A DNA stretch of 64,000 nucleotides from Bombus terrestris (GCF_910591885.1 NC_063276.1:8990001-9054000), one strand, 5' to 3'; shown: positions 1 through 11,691, numbered from the stretch's first letter. Translations and numbers: made by a program. Notes: generated by a model from the letters alone, not told the origin.

Positions 1-1110
1 GATGTTGAACGAATAAATTTTAATTTCTATTTAATATTATTAACATTTTAAAAGATTTCTATTACTTTTATAATAAAGAATAAATTGGCACTTTCTTCCA
101 CGATTAATATCAATAATTCGTATTCTAATTAGGAGCCGAAAGAATTCCAACCACGAAATATTTCAAATTAACGCAAAGTTCCTTCCATCATGGCTGAAAC
201 CAAGCGGGCCAACCTCACCAGCTCCTAAACCAAGGTGGAAAAAGTTATTCACGAGCCATTATCGTTAACCAGGTAGTCCGCAACTATAATAAAACTTTCA
301 AAGGCCCGATTCGACCCTGTTTCTCTACCCTTGGAGCTCGTTAACCCATTAAGGATGAAAGAATCAGTCGCGTCACGTGGTAAGCGTAAATCTTAATTAT
401 TGTTTATATGAATTAAAAATTCATACATGCAAGGTATTTAAAATAAGTTAGGATCAAATTTCAGAAGCACGTACTAACTATTAAAACAAATACAAGAGTT
501 TTAATAAACATGTTTCCAAGTATCACTAGTATCACTAGAGTCCTAAGATGTTTTCAACTTATGTAACATTGTAAGAGCTTAGTAAAAGAAATTAGTATAC
601 AGTATGTATTTTCACCTTAAACACACATAATTGATGCTACAAGTGAACCTACTAAAAATCAAGGATTATTGCTATAATGGATAATTAACAGTTCAAATAA
701 TTGGGTGACCTTAGTGAAATGTACATTTGTGACAAATATCTTGTAACTTCTATTTTCACTTCCAAATTTGTTTCAAATTCCATGTACAACAAAATGTGTT
801 ATGTGCATCCAAACATAGCACTGTCTACTTTATTGTTACCAAATGATGCATAAACCGCGGCAACTATTTTATAAATTAGTAAAGCGATTAGTACCAATAG
901 AGTAGACTGTTCCTAGATCTTTACAAAGCACTTGAAACGCTTCGACGTAAATTGAAAATTGTAAAGACACTAGACAAGATATTTTAAGAAAGGAGGACAG
1001 TGAATTTTATCCACAATTTCTTAGAACACCCTATAGATACGATAAATCGACAACGTTCGACACGCGATCCTTTCAGTGGAATGTGAAAGCTTTGAGACAC
1101 CTTCGACCGT
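1..1110. other. AT-rich non-coding spacer
   Basis: No reading frame, repeat or RNA gene is recognisable here. The sequence is AT-rich with short homopolymers and becomes CpG-richer from about 1020 towards the next island. Confidence 0.6.
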
Positions 1111-1549
1111 TTATATCGGGTTCCTTTCGTGGCCGTTTTCAAGTTTCCGGGCGCGCGGCCAACCGAGATACCCTTTTCGAGGCGGCGCGTCCTTGGTCGC
1201 GCAGAGGGTGAGAGCATACCCTTTTCGAGGCGCCCTAAGGGCCGCTGAATGAGCGTCTGGCCTGACTCTCCCTCTGACGGACACTGGCTGCAGAAGCGTG
1301 TTCACTCGGGTATAACTAATGGTGTCCCCGCGGGGCGCCTGCTTTTTGACCTGTCGAGTACCGAATGACACCGCACGCAGCGCGATTAATAGCTTTGGTA
1401 ATTGTGTCAAGCCCTGGCGAGCTGAAGCAGACGCGATTGACCGTTCCGCCGTGTTTGATCTACGCTGCCGGAAGTATGGTGCGACGGTTTTCACGACGCC
1501 AGTGGAGAGCCTTGATTGCCTTGACTGACACTAGGAAGATTTTCTCGTA
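1111..1549. other. CpG-rich island with an internal direct repeat
   Basis: This block is much richer in G+C and CpG than its flanks. It contains two exact copies of ATACCCTTTTCGAGGCG at 1168-1184 and 1216-1232, 48 bp apart. Frames stay open on both strands, as expected where stop codons are rare because of composition, so no gene is called. A regulatory role is possible but is inference. Confidence 0.5.
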
Positions 1550-1551
1550 TA

Positions 1552-1740
1552 CAGTGGCTACAAAAAGTATTTGTACATGCAATATTATTTTCCAATAAAG
1601 ATTATATATTTTCTTTTCATAATATCTTCGTAATTACACCAAAGTACTATTAAATGATATGAAATTTAACACACGTGGAGTTAATTAATTAATATACTAT
1701 AATAAATATAATGGTGGAAAAATACTCTTTGTAGCCACTG
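1552..1740. mobile_element. Tc1-like non-autonomous element (MITE), copy A
   Basis: The element begins CAGTGGCTACAAAAAGTATT and ends with the inverted form AATACTCTTTGTAGCCACTG, so the terminal inverted repeats are about 20 bp. It is flanked by TA at 1550-1551 and 1741-1742, the target duplication typical of the Tc1/mariner superfamily. At 189 bp it cannot encode a transposase. The element at 57086-57277 and the one-ended fragment starting at 12393 share its terminal sequence and parts of the interior. Confidence 0.85.
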
Positions 1741-1857
1741 TAGTGGAATCTTGATTACCGAATTGATCACGATACACGTTTTCTTGAGAGTCAAATTTTT
1801 CCAATCAAATATTATTAAATATTAGAATCTTTAGCATACGCAGATCTTTTGTAACAA

Positions 1858-2103
1858 TTATGAAACCTCTTCTATGTATAATTTCAATTGAGTAGCTAGT
1901 AGTCTATTACAATGGTTGATGAGATTGTAAACCATTAAAAAATATTTATTTTGAATTCTTTTACAAATGTTTTTGTTAAATAGGAATAAAGAGCCCCAAA
2001 TAAAAATGTAACAATCTATTTTTGTTTTGCAATGTTTTCCCCAAAGCGCTATCACCAAATTTCCATTTGGTAATTGACTAGTAATCGAGATATCCCACTG
2101 CAT
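1858..2103 (-). pseudogene. Repeat-associated reading frame, possible transposon remnant
   Basis: This is an open frame of 81 codons with no recognised domain, lying just beside the MITE at 1552-1740. On the minus strand, the segment reading YNLINHCNRLLATQL has a counterpart at about 12525-12575 reading YNRSNHCDRLATTQL. The flanking AT-rich DNA also aligns, including the plus-strand word TTAAATAGGA in both. The second site lies just inside a Tc1-like terminus, so both may be remnants of the body or 3' end of one Tc1/mariner-type transposon. The frame at the second site is broken by stops. An alternative is that both are non-coding repeat DNA and the shared residues simply follow from nucleotide similarity. 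No transposase motif was seen. Confidence 0.3.
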
Positions 2104-3226
2104 ATAGCTTCATCAGAATCCATTAACCGATGCCGCGTTTCCAAAGTATGCAAACTTTCATCCTTTTAATCATACATTACGTACACCTCTTTTCACAATG
2201 GCGCATATCAACCTCCGCTTTAATCCCGAATAATAACCGAAATTTCGCTCGTTACTTACGCGCCGGTCATTTTTCGCGCGTTTCTCTCGGCCAGACGCGT
2301 CGGGCTTTCGCGAAAATCTTATACACCGGAAGCCGCTCGTCGGGCTGTTAACGATGTAAATTTAAAAGCCGACGGAATATTTCACAGTCGCCAGCGTACC
2401 CGGCTGAATAGAGGAACCAGGCGTACCGCGAGCCTTCAGCGTCGTGCTTCACGAATTCTATTTACATTTAATCTTCGCGCCACGTTAATTCGGCATCCGG
2501 GCGAAATTCGCGAAAAATCTGCTTGGTTACCCGGCACCGCTCGTAAAAACTAATATTAGACGTCGCGAAAAATGCGGATGCACGAACCGGAAGTCCGTGT
2601 TCTCAGAGTCGTACATGGCTTTCGGCCTCTATTTTAGTTTGGAATTAAAACAGAGTTCCTCTTATGAAAATATGATCCGTGACATTTATATCACCCCTAG
2701 AAATTATCCATATTTGATTACATCAGATAATATCCAACTTTATTACAAAATTGCCTACAGTTAGTTAGTTGGAAAATTATGAATAAATCGAACTGCAACG
2801 ACTTTATTCTTTATAGTATAATATGAAGAATATTGTGAATTTATTTTCATTTAAAAAATTTTCTCTTATTTATCTCATCTTTACTTTTCTTTATCTTGCA
2901 ATAAGATATCCTATCCATTTCTGAAGAAAGCAGGTATCCATTTTTTGACTAGATTTCATCAAATTTGTTAAAGCATTAAGAAGTTACTTCGTTAATTTGT
3001 GAATAATTAATGTAGACACTTTGGTCAAACACAAACACAAATCGAATGAAGTGAGAATACTTATGAACTTATTATAGTAGTGTACAACCCTGTGTTTAAT
3101 TTCTTCCTTTCCTATTTTTTAATTTTACATTATTTTAATTTTTTTGAAAGGTGGTTAAAGAATTCGGAATTTGTAATAAGATTAGAGGAAATTCGAAGAT
3201 GCGGGTAGACGAGGGCGCAATTTAGG
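2104..3226. other. CpG-rich island (about 2120-2640) and AT-rich spacer
   Basis: The first half is a CpG-rich block with many Cg-containing words such as GCGCC and CGCGA and no coding signal. From about 2640 the sequence is AT-rich and nothing is recognised in it. Confidence 0.45.
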
Positions 3227-3338
3227 TGAGATTCAAATCTCATTTGGAGGAGTCACAGTAATATACGCTATCCTTCCGTGACTATTTCTCTTTTGGCCAC
3301 TCAATTCGTGGCCGTTCCTCCCATGGTCAAAGAGAAAT
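3227..3338. other. Cluster of short inverted repeats (potential hairpins)
   Basis: Four inverted repeats lie within about 110 bp. TGAGAT (3227-3232) faces ATCTCA (3237-3242) across TCAA. AGTCAC (3251-3256) faces GTGACT (3278-3283). GGCCAC (3295-3300) faces GTGGCC (3308-3313). An outer arm ATTTCTCTTTTGGCCA (3284-3299) faces TGGTCAAAGAGAAAT (3324-3338) with one bulged base and one mismatch. The last two structures compete for the same bases. No known RNA family was recognised. Confidence 0.45.
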
Positions 3339-4239
3339 TATCAAAATTTGAGGTAACACGAACTGGAAGGCAAAGTAAGCAATGATATCACTTTCTGTTT
3401 GGAGTAATGCTGGTTCGAATACGTGTCAAAGACCACCCTTCCCTGGTTCTCAGAAATCCGAGTGAACCAGAGAGTTGTGAGTGAATGATTAGTGATCCTA
3501 CAGTAGAATCACGTAATTCTTGCTTGATAATTCTGAAAAAATGTTAATTGTATAAAGATATATATACATACGTATGTATAGAGGAATGATCGAGGATTTT
3601 ATATTTGTACATTAAAAAAAACTCGCGTCGATTTAATTTTTTGTTATTACCACTATGTATAGTGGAATACTACGATGCAGTAAGATTACTTTCTAAAATC
3701 CAAATGTATGCTTAGAAAATTGCTGCTTGCAAGTATTCAATTACTTAATTTTTTTACTGCAAATCAGATAAAGAGAATCCTTTTAAACTAATGGAGAGAC
3801 TGCTGTGAATTGAAGTAGTAATTTAAGTAATTCAAGTAAAGTATTTCAAATTATTGGGTACATCAATGAATATTTAATTTCAATGTACTATTAGCACGTT
3901 TATTGTTTCTAGAACGCTGCACTAATTAATTTATGAAATAATATTTCATTAATTATTTTGTCATTAATCTATATATGTTAATATTATTTATATGTTGTTA
4001 TTACAAAATGATCGAAGAGTCCGGATTCTTACATATACGAGTATACTGGTAATATAAAAAATGCAAAAGGGATTGAGGATTAAAGGGTATAAAGCTAACA
4101 CTTCTTGAGAATAATTGTAATAGCAAATACGAAATAGTAAATGCACAAAGGTTAAACCATAGAGTAATTTGCAATTTCTTTAAGATAATCATCGTCTAAA
4201 TCCAGACTAGGTTATCCTACACGGTAGATTATGTCGTGT
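3339..4239. other. AT-rich non-coding spacer
   Basis: The sequence is AT-rich with no recognised gene, repeat or RNA. A short (AT/GT)-type patch, TATATATACATACGTATGTATA, lies around 3559-3580. Confidence 0.5.
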
Positions 4240-4575
4240 AACTTGTTTCATACTATGTACTAGCTGCGGTATAATAACTCAGATCCCTTTGTGATATCGG
4301 TTGCTCAATAACTTGGATCACAATGATAGTACGAACTGTAATAGATTGATTTGAATCATATCGTAGAATACAGAGCATACTAATCTGGATTGCATCACTG
4401 GTCTCAGCACTGCGATCTGGGACACACTTGGGTCTATGGTGCATTGATAGGCTTGGATTACATTATGGTTTCTAGTACTCTAATCTAGATCAGACTGTCT
4501 GGCCTGCCTGACAAAGTCGTATTCGCAACTTGTGTTCCGATTAATCTGAATTACATCATGGATTACAATATGTTG
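4240..4575. repeat. Degenerate ~33-bp tandem repeat (minisatellite)
   Basis: Related words recur at intervals of about 30-42 bp: AACTCAGATC (4276), AACTTGGATCAC (4310), a decayed unit near 4340, AATCTGGATTGCATCA (4382), ATCTGGGACACA (4415), CTTGGATTACATTATGG (4452), AATCTAGATCAGAC (4482) and AATCTGAATTACATCATGG (4543). A consensus close to AATCTGGATTACATCATGG plus a TAGTACT-like segment explains most units. The array is strongly diverged, so its limits are approximate. It ends 24 bp before the G run at 4600. Confidence 0.6.
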
Positions 4576-4599
4576 ATCGTTCATAATTAATTTCTTTTT

Positions 4600-4619
4600 G
4601 GGGGGGGGGGGGGGGGGGG
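4600..4619 (+). repeat. Poly-G run of 20
   Basis: There are twenty uninterrupted G residues between TTTCTTTTT and AATTTATC. The plus strand could form an intramolecular G-quadruplex. Its exact length is likely to vary between individuals and to be prone to sequencing error. Confidence 0.95.
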
Positions 4620-6189
4620 AATTTATCAAAATAACTACATTACCTTGTAACTTTCACTGTATTATCATAAATCGTATTTTAATGACATTTTTTGTATAAA
4701 AACTCTTTTTATTTTGAAAAGAATATTATACATTAAATAAAGTATTCCACAATAATATTAAATAATATCAGATAATATTAATTTCCTTCGTAAAATACAA
4801 TTCTCTTAATATACGATGCGTATAAAATATATTAATTATTGTCAACAGTAGACAAAGAAAGTAAATGTATTATTTTATCCATTAAAAAGCAGCGTTGCGT
4901 TAACGCCACATTTTATTTGCAATTTTGCTCGGTCAATTTACATTATTCAATTCCGTGTTTTAACATTATTATTATAGCTGAAAGTTCCAAAAATTCGTTT
5001 AATATATATTTCTTCCTTCCACTTAGATCTCATAAACGTTATCATAAATATTATCCTCATAAAAATTTAGCATTATTTTACTGCTTAATTCCTAATGGTT
5101 GAATTCATGACAGAAATCATCCATATCCTTAATTCCACCTACACCCATATCGACGTAACACTTATTCCAGCGCCGTACAAGGGTTAGACAAGAATCAAAG
5201 TCCTATTACAATTCCTTGAAGACCTGGAACCCTTTGCTCGACCAGACGACTCATCGCGGACCCTCTCTCGTTTGCATCGTACAAATTGCCCAGTGACGGT
5301 CGATAATCGCGACCGCTGTAATTTCTCTCGTAAATGAAATATAAACGAGCGCAACCCTCGCGCAATGTCTCCGATTTTTTAAACTAAACAGCTGGAATAG
5401 AGCCCTCACCAACGGTAGCGCGCGTGCTAGTAGCATTTGATTCCCGTTTGATTGCGCCTCGTCTGGCTGCGATGTTTGAAAAGGCTGCGACTACACTCGC
5501 ACCGATAACGTTAATGCAACTAACTTGTACTCGTGGCTGAATAAAAAAAAAGAAAAAAAAATCAACGGTAATACGCGTGTATTTGTATACTAGGGAGAAA
5601 CATAGAAACAGAGAGAAAAGAAAGAAAGAAAAGAGGTCGGCCACAATAGATAATAATTATGTGTACAGTTGCGAAGGAAACGGAAGCTCGCGTGAGCACC
5701 GGAGGAACGGATAAGGCAGGCCATGCTTCTCTCTGGCTTCGATGCATGCACGTAGTTAACAATAAGCCGTGATAATGCTTATTCCCGTCCGTAGAAACGC
5801 GTCGCTTTTCGCAAATCCTCTCTATCACACGGTTCTTATCGTTCTCGATTGCAAGACACCCGAATTTCCGATCGAATCTCCTCTTTTTCGTATCGACCTC
5901 CCTTTATTCGGCGTGACTAACACAGAGAACCGACTAGAAATACTGGCGACACGCCACACGTAGCGTCGTATTCGCAAAACACGGGCCAAACAACAAGCCT
6001 TGTGTCCCTCTTTTTCCATCCTCGTTTCGCGCGCCGTGGCCACGTTTCACGAACGATTCGAATAGCGCACGAAGCGAATATCAGGCCGGGACCCGGCCGC
6101 ATTATTCATAGATCAGATGTAGATTCGTACATTTATAATGCACGAGCGTGACAGCTAATCAGCCACGTAAGGTACGTCATAAAATGTCG
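4620..6189. other. AT-rich spacer, then CpG-rich island (about 5130-6190)
   Basis: 4620-5130 is AT-rich with nothing recognised. The island that follows contains two runs of nine A (5543-5551 and 5553-5561) and a GA-rich purine tract at about 5590-5638. The frames in it are open on both strands without protein-like composition and are not called. Its function is unknown, with regulatory DNA possible. Confidence 0.45.
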
Positions 6190-7955
6190 AGATAGTGCTG
6201 GAAAAATGCACGACTCGGCTCTCCGTTTTTGTACCTCGCGGACGAATTATCGTCAGACCGAAGTTTTTGCGTATCTTTCAGGTATTCAGGTTTGTCGATC
6301 AGTCGACTGATCCGGTTCGGGGGCTCGAGAAGAGTGCAATTTTATTCAATCTTGGTTTTGTGTTCGTTTCTCACTTTCAATTATGTAATTATTATTTATT
6401 TAAGATTATATTATTATTTAATTCGGAGCTCAAACTGTATTATTATTATCTAATTCATCGTGGTGAACTATGTAATGTTTATGGTAACGTTTATGAGTAT
6501 TCAGGCACGTTGGTCAATTTATAATAATATTATTTGTGTTTGACCAAAATGTACAAATTAGTGATGAATTAATAATTGGATTCGTTCGAAAACGAAATAT
6601 TGAAACGTCATTTGCAGCTCTCTTAGTAAAAGTTAGAACGCAAAGCATAGAATAATGATTCATTCGGTGTGTCGCAATGGATACGAAGCATTGATACATA
6701 TCATACAGCATAACTAATCGGCCCTCACAATCGTGGAAAAATGCTATTTTTCCATCTGTAGTTTTGTAATTGTTAGAAACGCATAAAATATTTATCGAAA
6801 ACGAGGAAACGTGATTACATATTTCTGTTTCTCCGTATCGGACGGGAGGTGCGATAAACAACTGTGAAACGGGTGAAACTTTCGCGAAATATCTGAGAAA
6901 ATATCTGAATATAAAATGTCGAGGCAGCGGTGGAAAATGCACGACCCGTGTACTACTCGCTCTTCTGCCATCGCTCATAATAGCACAGTCAGAAAACTTT
7001 ATATATGTACATCCTTGATTACGGAAAAGTTCATTTCTGTGAAAATCAAATCATGAATTAATTTAACTGGTAAATTTATCTCTGCTATCGCGAGACTAAT
7101 TTTCTACTTCTCTTTAAGTATATAGTTATTGTTAATCACCTTCATACACTAGAAACGTTTATGCATTCCATCATCTCTTACTGCAAATTAGTAATTTACG
7201 TAGAGCAAGTTGAATATGAAGCAGTAAATTAAAAAATGACGTAGTAGTATTTTTATTCTTTATAGTTAATTAAGAATCAGTTTGATATTACAATGACATT
7301 CTATAACAGATTTACTTGTTGATATTTAATACCTTTTAACTCAAGGGCAAAAAACGTTTTAATGCTATTGATATAAGAATTAATTAAATCTGATTCTTTT
7401 TCGTGTCTTGTATTTCATATTTTTTACAATTGTAGATGACAATTACTTTTTCTGGAATATTTGTATTTATAGTATTACAGTGGCTAATATGAAAATATGA
7501 ATGTTTCAGTAACATTTAAAAGCAGTATAAATCGAAACAAAGTATTTCATGTTCCAGTATCATGAACATTACACCATTACATTACATTACATTAGATGAT
7601 ACGTACATTGTATCATAGTTAAAAAGATAAATTTATTTAATAAATTAAGTTCTATGATATATTATCTATCATACAAAAAATGAAAAAAGTGAAGAATGAA
7701 AAAATTGTAAACGTCTTCTCAAAACATCACAAATATTTTTTATTTTTGTTCAAGAATCACAGTAGGGTCAATAAATGATAATAAAATTATATCCGACAGT
7801 CTAACTACAAAACATGAAAACCAGTAAAAGGAAAAGCGTAACAATAAAGTAAAAGATAGCAGTAAAAACAAACCAATCTCCCAAAAAGCTCTCTCTCAAG
7901 ATAAACCCTTTCTAGACAAACGAAATTTCCGTGAAACTTCGTTCCCATCGAAGAA
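6190..7955. other. AT-rich non-coding spacer
   Basis: No gene is recognised. A small microsatellite with four exact copies of CATTA lies at 7575-7594. The words TA-CAGTGGCTAATATGAAA at 7476-7495 resemble the Tc1-like terminus seen at 1552 and 57086, but no matching 3' end was found, so no element is called. Confidence 0.45.
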
Positions 7956-8642
7956 CCATCGAAAGCAGCGCCGTATCGAGGGAAAATGAGCGACGACGAG
8001 GCTTTTTGCAACGAAATCGAACTCGATGGAAAATCGACGTTTACAATTCAAATGGTGGAAAATCGCGAAGTACGAGGTATGCAACGGTGAAACATATCAT
8101 CCAGTAATGGAAATACTTTGCGCCGTATTCGTGTCGTGGTAATGTCTGAGGTATGCAGTCTCGTGGAGGAAACACGATGGAAAACGTTGCCTTTTCCTTT
8201 CTTTTTCTTCTTGTCTTTGAGAGAACCATCTCGTTCTTTCTATAGAACGCAATTGGATAGGGGGTGGTTATGGGTCACGGTTGCTATCGGATATTCCGAT
8301 CGTCAGCTTCCACGGACTTTCTGGTAACGATTACCACGAAAAAGCGAAAAGCAAAAAGATCGAACATGCGTCTCGTGGCGTTCAAACCGCATTGCGTTAT
8401 TTCGTATTTTCTGCTGTGGAGAGCTTACGAGCTTCCCATAGACCAAAATCAATACTTTAATTTCAAAATGATATTCTTGAAATTTTCGAGATTTTTTTTA
8501 TTGTTAAGTTTCATCAGAGTTACATCCATGTTATTTAAAATACTTTTTTATTTTTGTTATTCGATTTGTAACGAGGGTATGCGAATCTTTCGAAAATGTT
8601 TTTATTGACGATAAATAAAATTAATGATAAATTGTTACGATA
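7956..8642. other. Weak CpG-rich island and spacer
   Basis: About 7960-8420 is richer in CpG than its flanks and carries no convincing coding frame on either strand. The rest is AT-rich. Confidence 0.4.
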
Positions 8643-8918
8643 TTATAATATGTTATATTGATAATTTTCATTTGAAAAAAATACTGGATATTCTTGAAAC
8701 ATTAATAGATAAATGGGAAAAGCCCGATACAAAGATATCTTGTAGTCTCTCTGGAAAATATTCCAAATAACATCTAAGAAATACCATTCTAAACCAATAT
8801 ATTTTAAAGGGTATGAAACTTCACGTAAATGATTTTCGTAAATTTGTGAAATTAATATCCAATTTTCATCGAATACAAAAATGCATCTTTTGCATCTTCT
8901 TTCCGGCGAAATCCTCAA
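8643..8918 (-). CDS. Possible AT-rich coding fragment, unknown product
   Basis: This is an open frame of 91 codons in a strongly AT-rich setting, where stops should be frequent. Translation is rich in aromatic and acidic residues (for example FDENWILISQIYENHL and LEWYFLDVIWNIFQRDY) and does not look like low-complexity noise. There is no clear start codon; the 5'-most usable codon is TTG. No splice acceptor was identified with confidence and no family is recognised. It could be an exon, a decayed gene or a chance frame. A frame of this length is expected occasionally in a window this size. Confidence 0.15.
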   Translation of the reverse strand: MRISPERRCKRCIFVFDENWILISQIYENHLREVSYPLKYIGLEWYFLDVIWNIFQRDYKISLYRAFPIYLLMFQEYPVFFSNENYQYNIL

Positions 8919-10850
8919 AATAATCTAAAAAACGTCACTCAGAATACTTTAATGAGGATCGAAACTTTATAGAATTGACACTCGCAGATCCATGAAATTG
9001 ATTGGTAGCTCTCGGGGATGAAAAAGGTGTACGAGCAAGTTCGATTGGATTAGTGTTTTTCGCGTGATCCAGCGAGGCTGCCTCGTCGAATTGACAGTCG
9101 TGAAAAAGTAATTAAGCGGGGCTGCGCGCACAACGGTGACCAGAACAAAGAAACGGCTACATTCCGTCATTGTTCGTCTTTGAGACAAAGGAATCACTTT
9201 TTTTCGTTATGCAACCAATGGCAAACACAGAGCCGCGTTTCAACATATTCAACGGCACGCACGTTACAATAAGTCTGATTTTCGCGCTGTGTTTACCCGT
9301 CGTGCGCTCTCCCGCACGTTTATTCAACGAAAAGCTACGAATAACGAAAAATTCAAAGAGCATGGTCGGCGGTTTTTTGTGAAAACCCATCGATTATCGG
9401 GTTTTGCTCCTCCTTAGTACAGAAAACGTCCAATTATTCCAAGGATTCTGCGATCTAGTTTCAGTTTCTTTCTATCCAACGTTTTTTCGTCGTTTTGTTC
9501 ATCAAAAATTCCTATATTGCAGGTTTGCGAGATTTTATACCTTCCTTTTTTCAACAGGTATTTTTGCAGTGTATCGATAACTTTTCCAAATATTATATTA
9601 TATCCTATTGTGTCCGAGAGGATTCAATAACCTAGCTTTTCACTTTTTATTGTGCTGGTGCAAGGTTTTTATAAACTTTGTGCATTCAGGAAGTTTGATA
9701 TGTGTACTTTATAACTAAGAATTTTTTTAATGGAAAGAGGAGAGATGTGATTTTTTATGTAATTTAATTACTCGAGTTTTACGACTACTTAAACTATATG
9801 TTTCATAAACCTATTCCGCCGTTTCCAATACTGCTTAATTAATTGTATGTTTATCTAATTTTAATTACTACCTGTGAAAATTGTAGAGAAAAGACGTTTT
9901 TACATTTTTGGAGAAGGAACTAATCCATAATCCTATAGTATACTATATCACTTTCAATAAAATCTCAAATGGTTAAATCAACTAGACAAAAATTCATTTC
10001 TAAAATGAAAAGCCACATTCACGGAAGATAATCTAACTTAGACCTAATCTTGATTGAAAAAATCACGATTATTCGATCAAATCGTCAGAAATATTTATCA
10101 CAATCGCGTGATCAATCGGCAGAAGAGTGAAAGAGCATCTCGAACTGTGCTAAATCGTAAGCGGTCGAGCGAGTAATTAGAAGACGCAAATGTCCAGTAC
10201 TGGGGAAAAGGAAACGAGCCGGTGGAGAGATCGTGTGTCCGCTTTACTTTCTTCGCTTCTCAAGCACGCGTCCACGCTGTTTGCACAACTTGCAGCACGC
10301 GCTGCGACCCGGCTACTAGCCCGAACAAATTTACCAAGCTGCACGTACGCGAGCGGCCGTGATTGTCGAAGATGACAGCGGACGTAACCGTACCCGAGGT
10401 TCCTTTTGTCTTCTAACGTTGGTTCGCGGAACCTATGCGCTCTTGCAGACGGTTTTTACGACCGCTGCATGCGCCGTCTGGCTTCAGCCAGAGAATTCTC
10501 TTGGATCGTGCTGGTTCGTTTCTTGGAAACGAATTCTACTTGGTTTCCGAGAGGTTATGTTAGGTCTGGGTCGAGTATGAAATTTGGTGCAAGTATTACA
10601 TTGCTATACACGAGAAGAAAGACACCTTCTCTTTTAAAAAAAAGAATTAATGGCGTAGATTTTTGAATTACTCATTATTCAATTTTATCGTTCAATTCAA
10701 TTATCCAATTTTTGAAATATAGAAAATTAATCAACCTCTATTATTCAATTATTGTGTTTTATTTCTATTCTTCTAAATTTATAAAAACGATTTAGGAATT
10801 CTTCGACTGCTGCTTTTGTATATTCATCGTTTCCAACAACGGATTTAAGC
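8919..10850. other. Two CpG-rich islands with AT-rich spacers
   Basis: Islands lie at about 8990-9400 and 10130-10580. Both strands are open in parts of each because stops are rare there, and nothing protein-like was seen. The spacers at about 9410-10120 and 10590-10850 are AT-rich and hold no recognised feature. Confidence 0.4.
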
Positions 10851-10968
10851 TTAATTAAATAACTTAATAATTTAATAATTTAATTAAATAATTAAATAAT
10901 TTAATAATTAAATAATTTAATAATTTAATTAAATAATTTAATAATTTAATTAAATAATTAAATAATTT
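10851..10968. repeat. AT-only repeat with 65-bp period
   Basis: About 118 bp are made almost entirely of TTAATTAAATAATTTAATAA permutations. A 28-bp segment starting at 10876 recurs exactly at 10941, giving a 65-bp period. A shorter variant starts at 10919. TAATTA words are abundant, but this follows from the repeat and need not mean factor binding. Confidence 0.85.
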
Positions 10969-11463
10969 CAGTTACTTAGATATTTGAACAACTGGAATTT
11001 TGTGAATATACTCTATTCCTCTTCTAATCTTTCAAGTTTTCGTATGTATTCTTCGCACATGGTCTATATTTTCGATACATGGGAATTTATTTTATTGTAC
11101 GATAGGGATGATACCCCCTTTTATGACTTTGTTTATTCAGTCTATTTGTACTTCATGTATTTCTTTACAAATATGTGTCCGTGACAATTGTAGGAAACAA
11201 ATGTGGCAACATACCACAAGATATAGGAAATAATGATGAATAAATTCTGAGAACGACCTATAATTAAATCAACCATCATAACCTCATGTGTCTTTTTTGA
11301 TCATATTTATAAAGCCGTAATCAGAATCGTAATGGACTAAAAATGATAATGAATCAGAAATCATAATAGATCATAAACCCCACTTGCCAGAAGTTTATTT
11401 TGATAATAATACAAAATCATAAGCCACGAAGAAACATCTCCAATTATCCAACTCCAACTTCAT

Positions 11464-11691
11464 TTGTCATTCAACCTCTTTATTTTCATCATCGTCACAG
11501 AAATATTAAGCTCGAATTTCCATAGAAATCCCATTGTTCGTTTTAAAGAAGCTATACTGGATGATAAAAACGAAAGCAAAGAAGCAGAGCAAAAGGAAAG
11601 AGGGAGTAGTGGAACAGCGGGACGTTTTCACATGTTGTATACAGATTTATCGGCCGTGGGGGGTAATTTGCTTAATAGCAGGATATTATGA
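11464..11691 (+). CDS. Possible coding fragment, unknown product
   Basis: This is an open frame whose second half (from about codon 20) has a charged, soluble composition, including KEAILDDKNESKEAEQKERG and then HMLYTDLSAVGGNLL before the stop. No start codon context or splice site stands out and no family is recognised. It runs into the edge of a CpG-rich island at about 11690-12040. A chance frame is at least as likely as an exon. Confidence 0.12.
   Translation: MSFNLFIFIIVTEILSSNFHRNPIVRFKEAILDDKNESKEAEQKERGSSGTAGRFHMLYTDLSAVGGNLLNSRIL

Noticed and set aside
1111..1494. 127-codon minus-strand frame
   Set aside because: It runs through the CpG-rich island and its RKGY repetition comes from the 17-bp DNA repeat. 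Nothing supports translation.
3405..3430. GGTTCGAATA resembling a tRNA B box
   Set aside because: There is no A box at suitable distance and no cloverleaf.
7476..7600. CAGTGGCTAATATG after TA, like a Tc1-type terminus
   Set aside because: No inverted partner was found within the following several hundred bases, so it is mentioned but not called an element.
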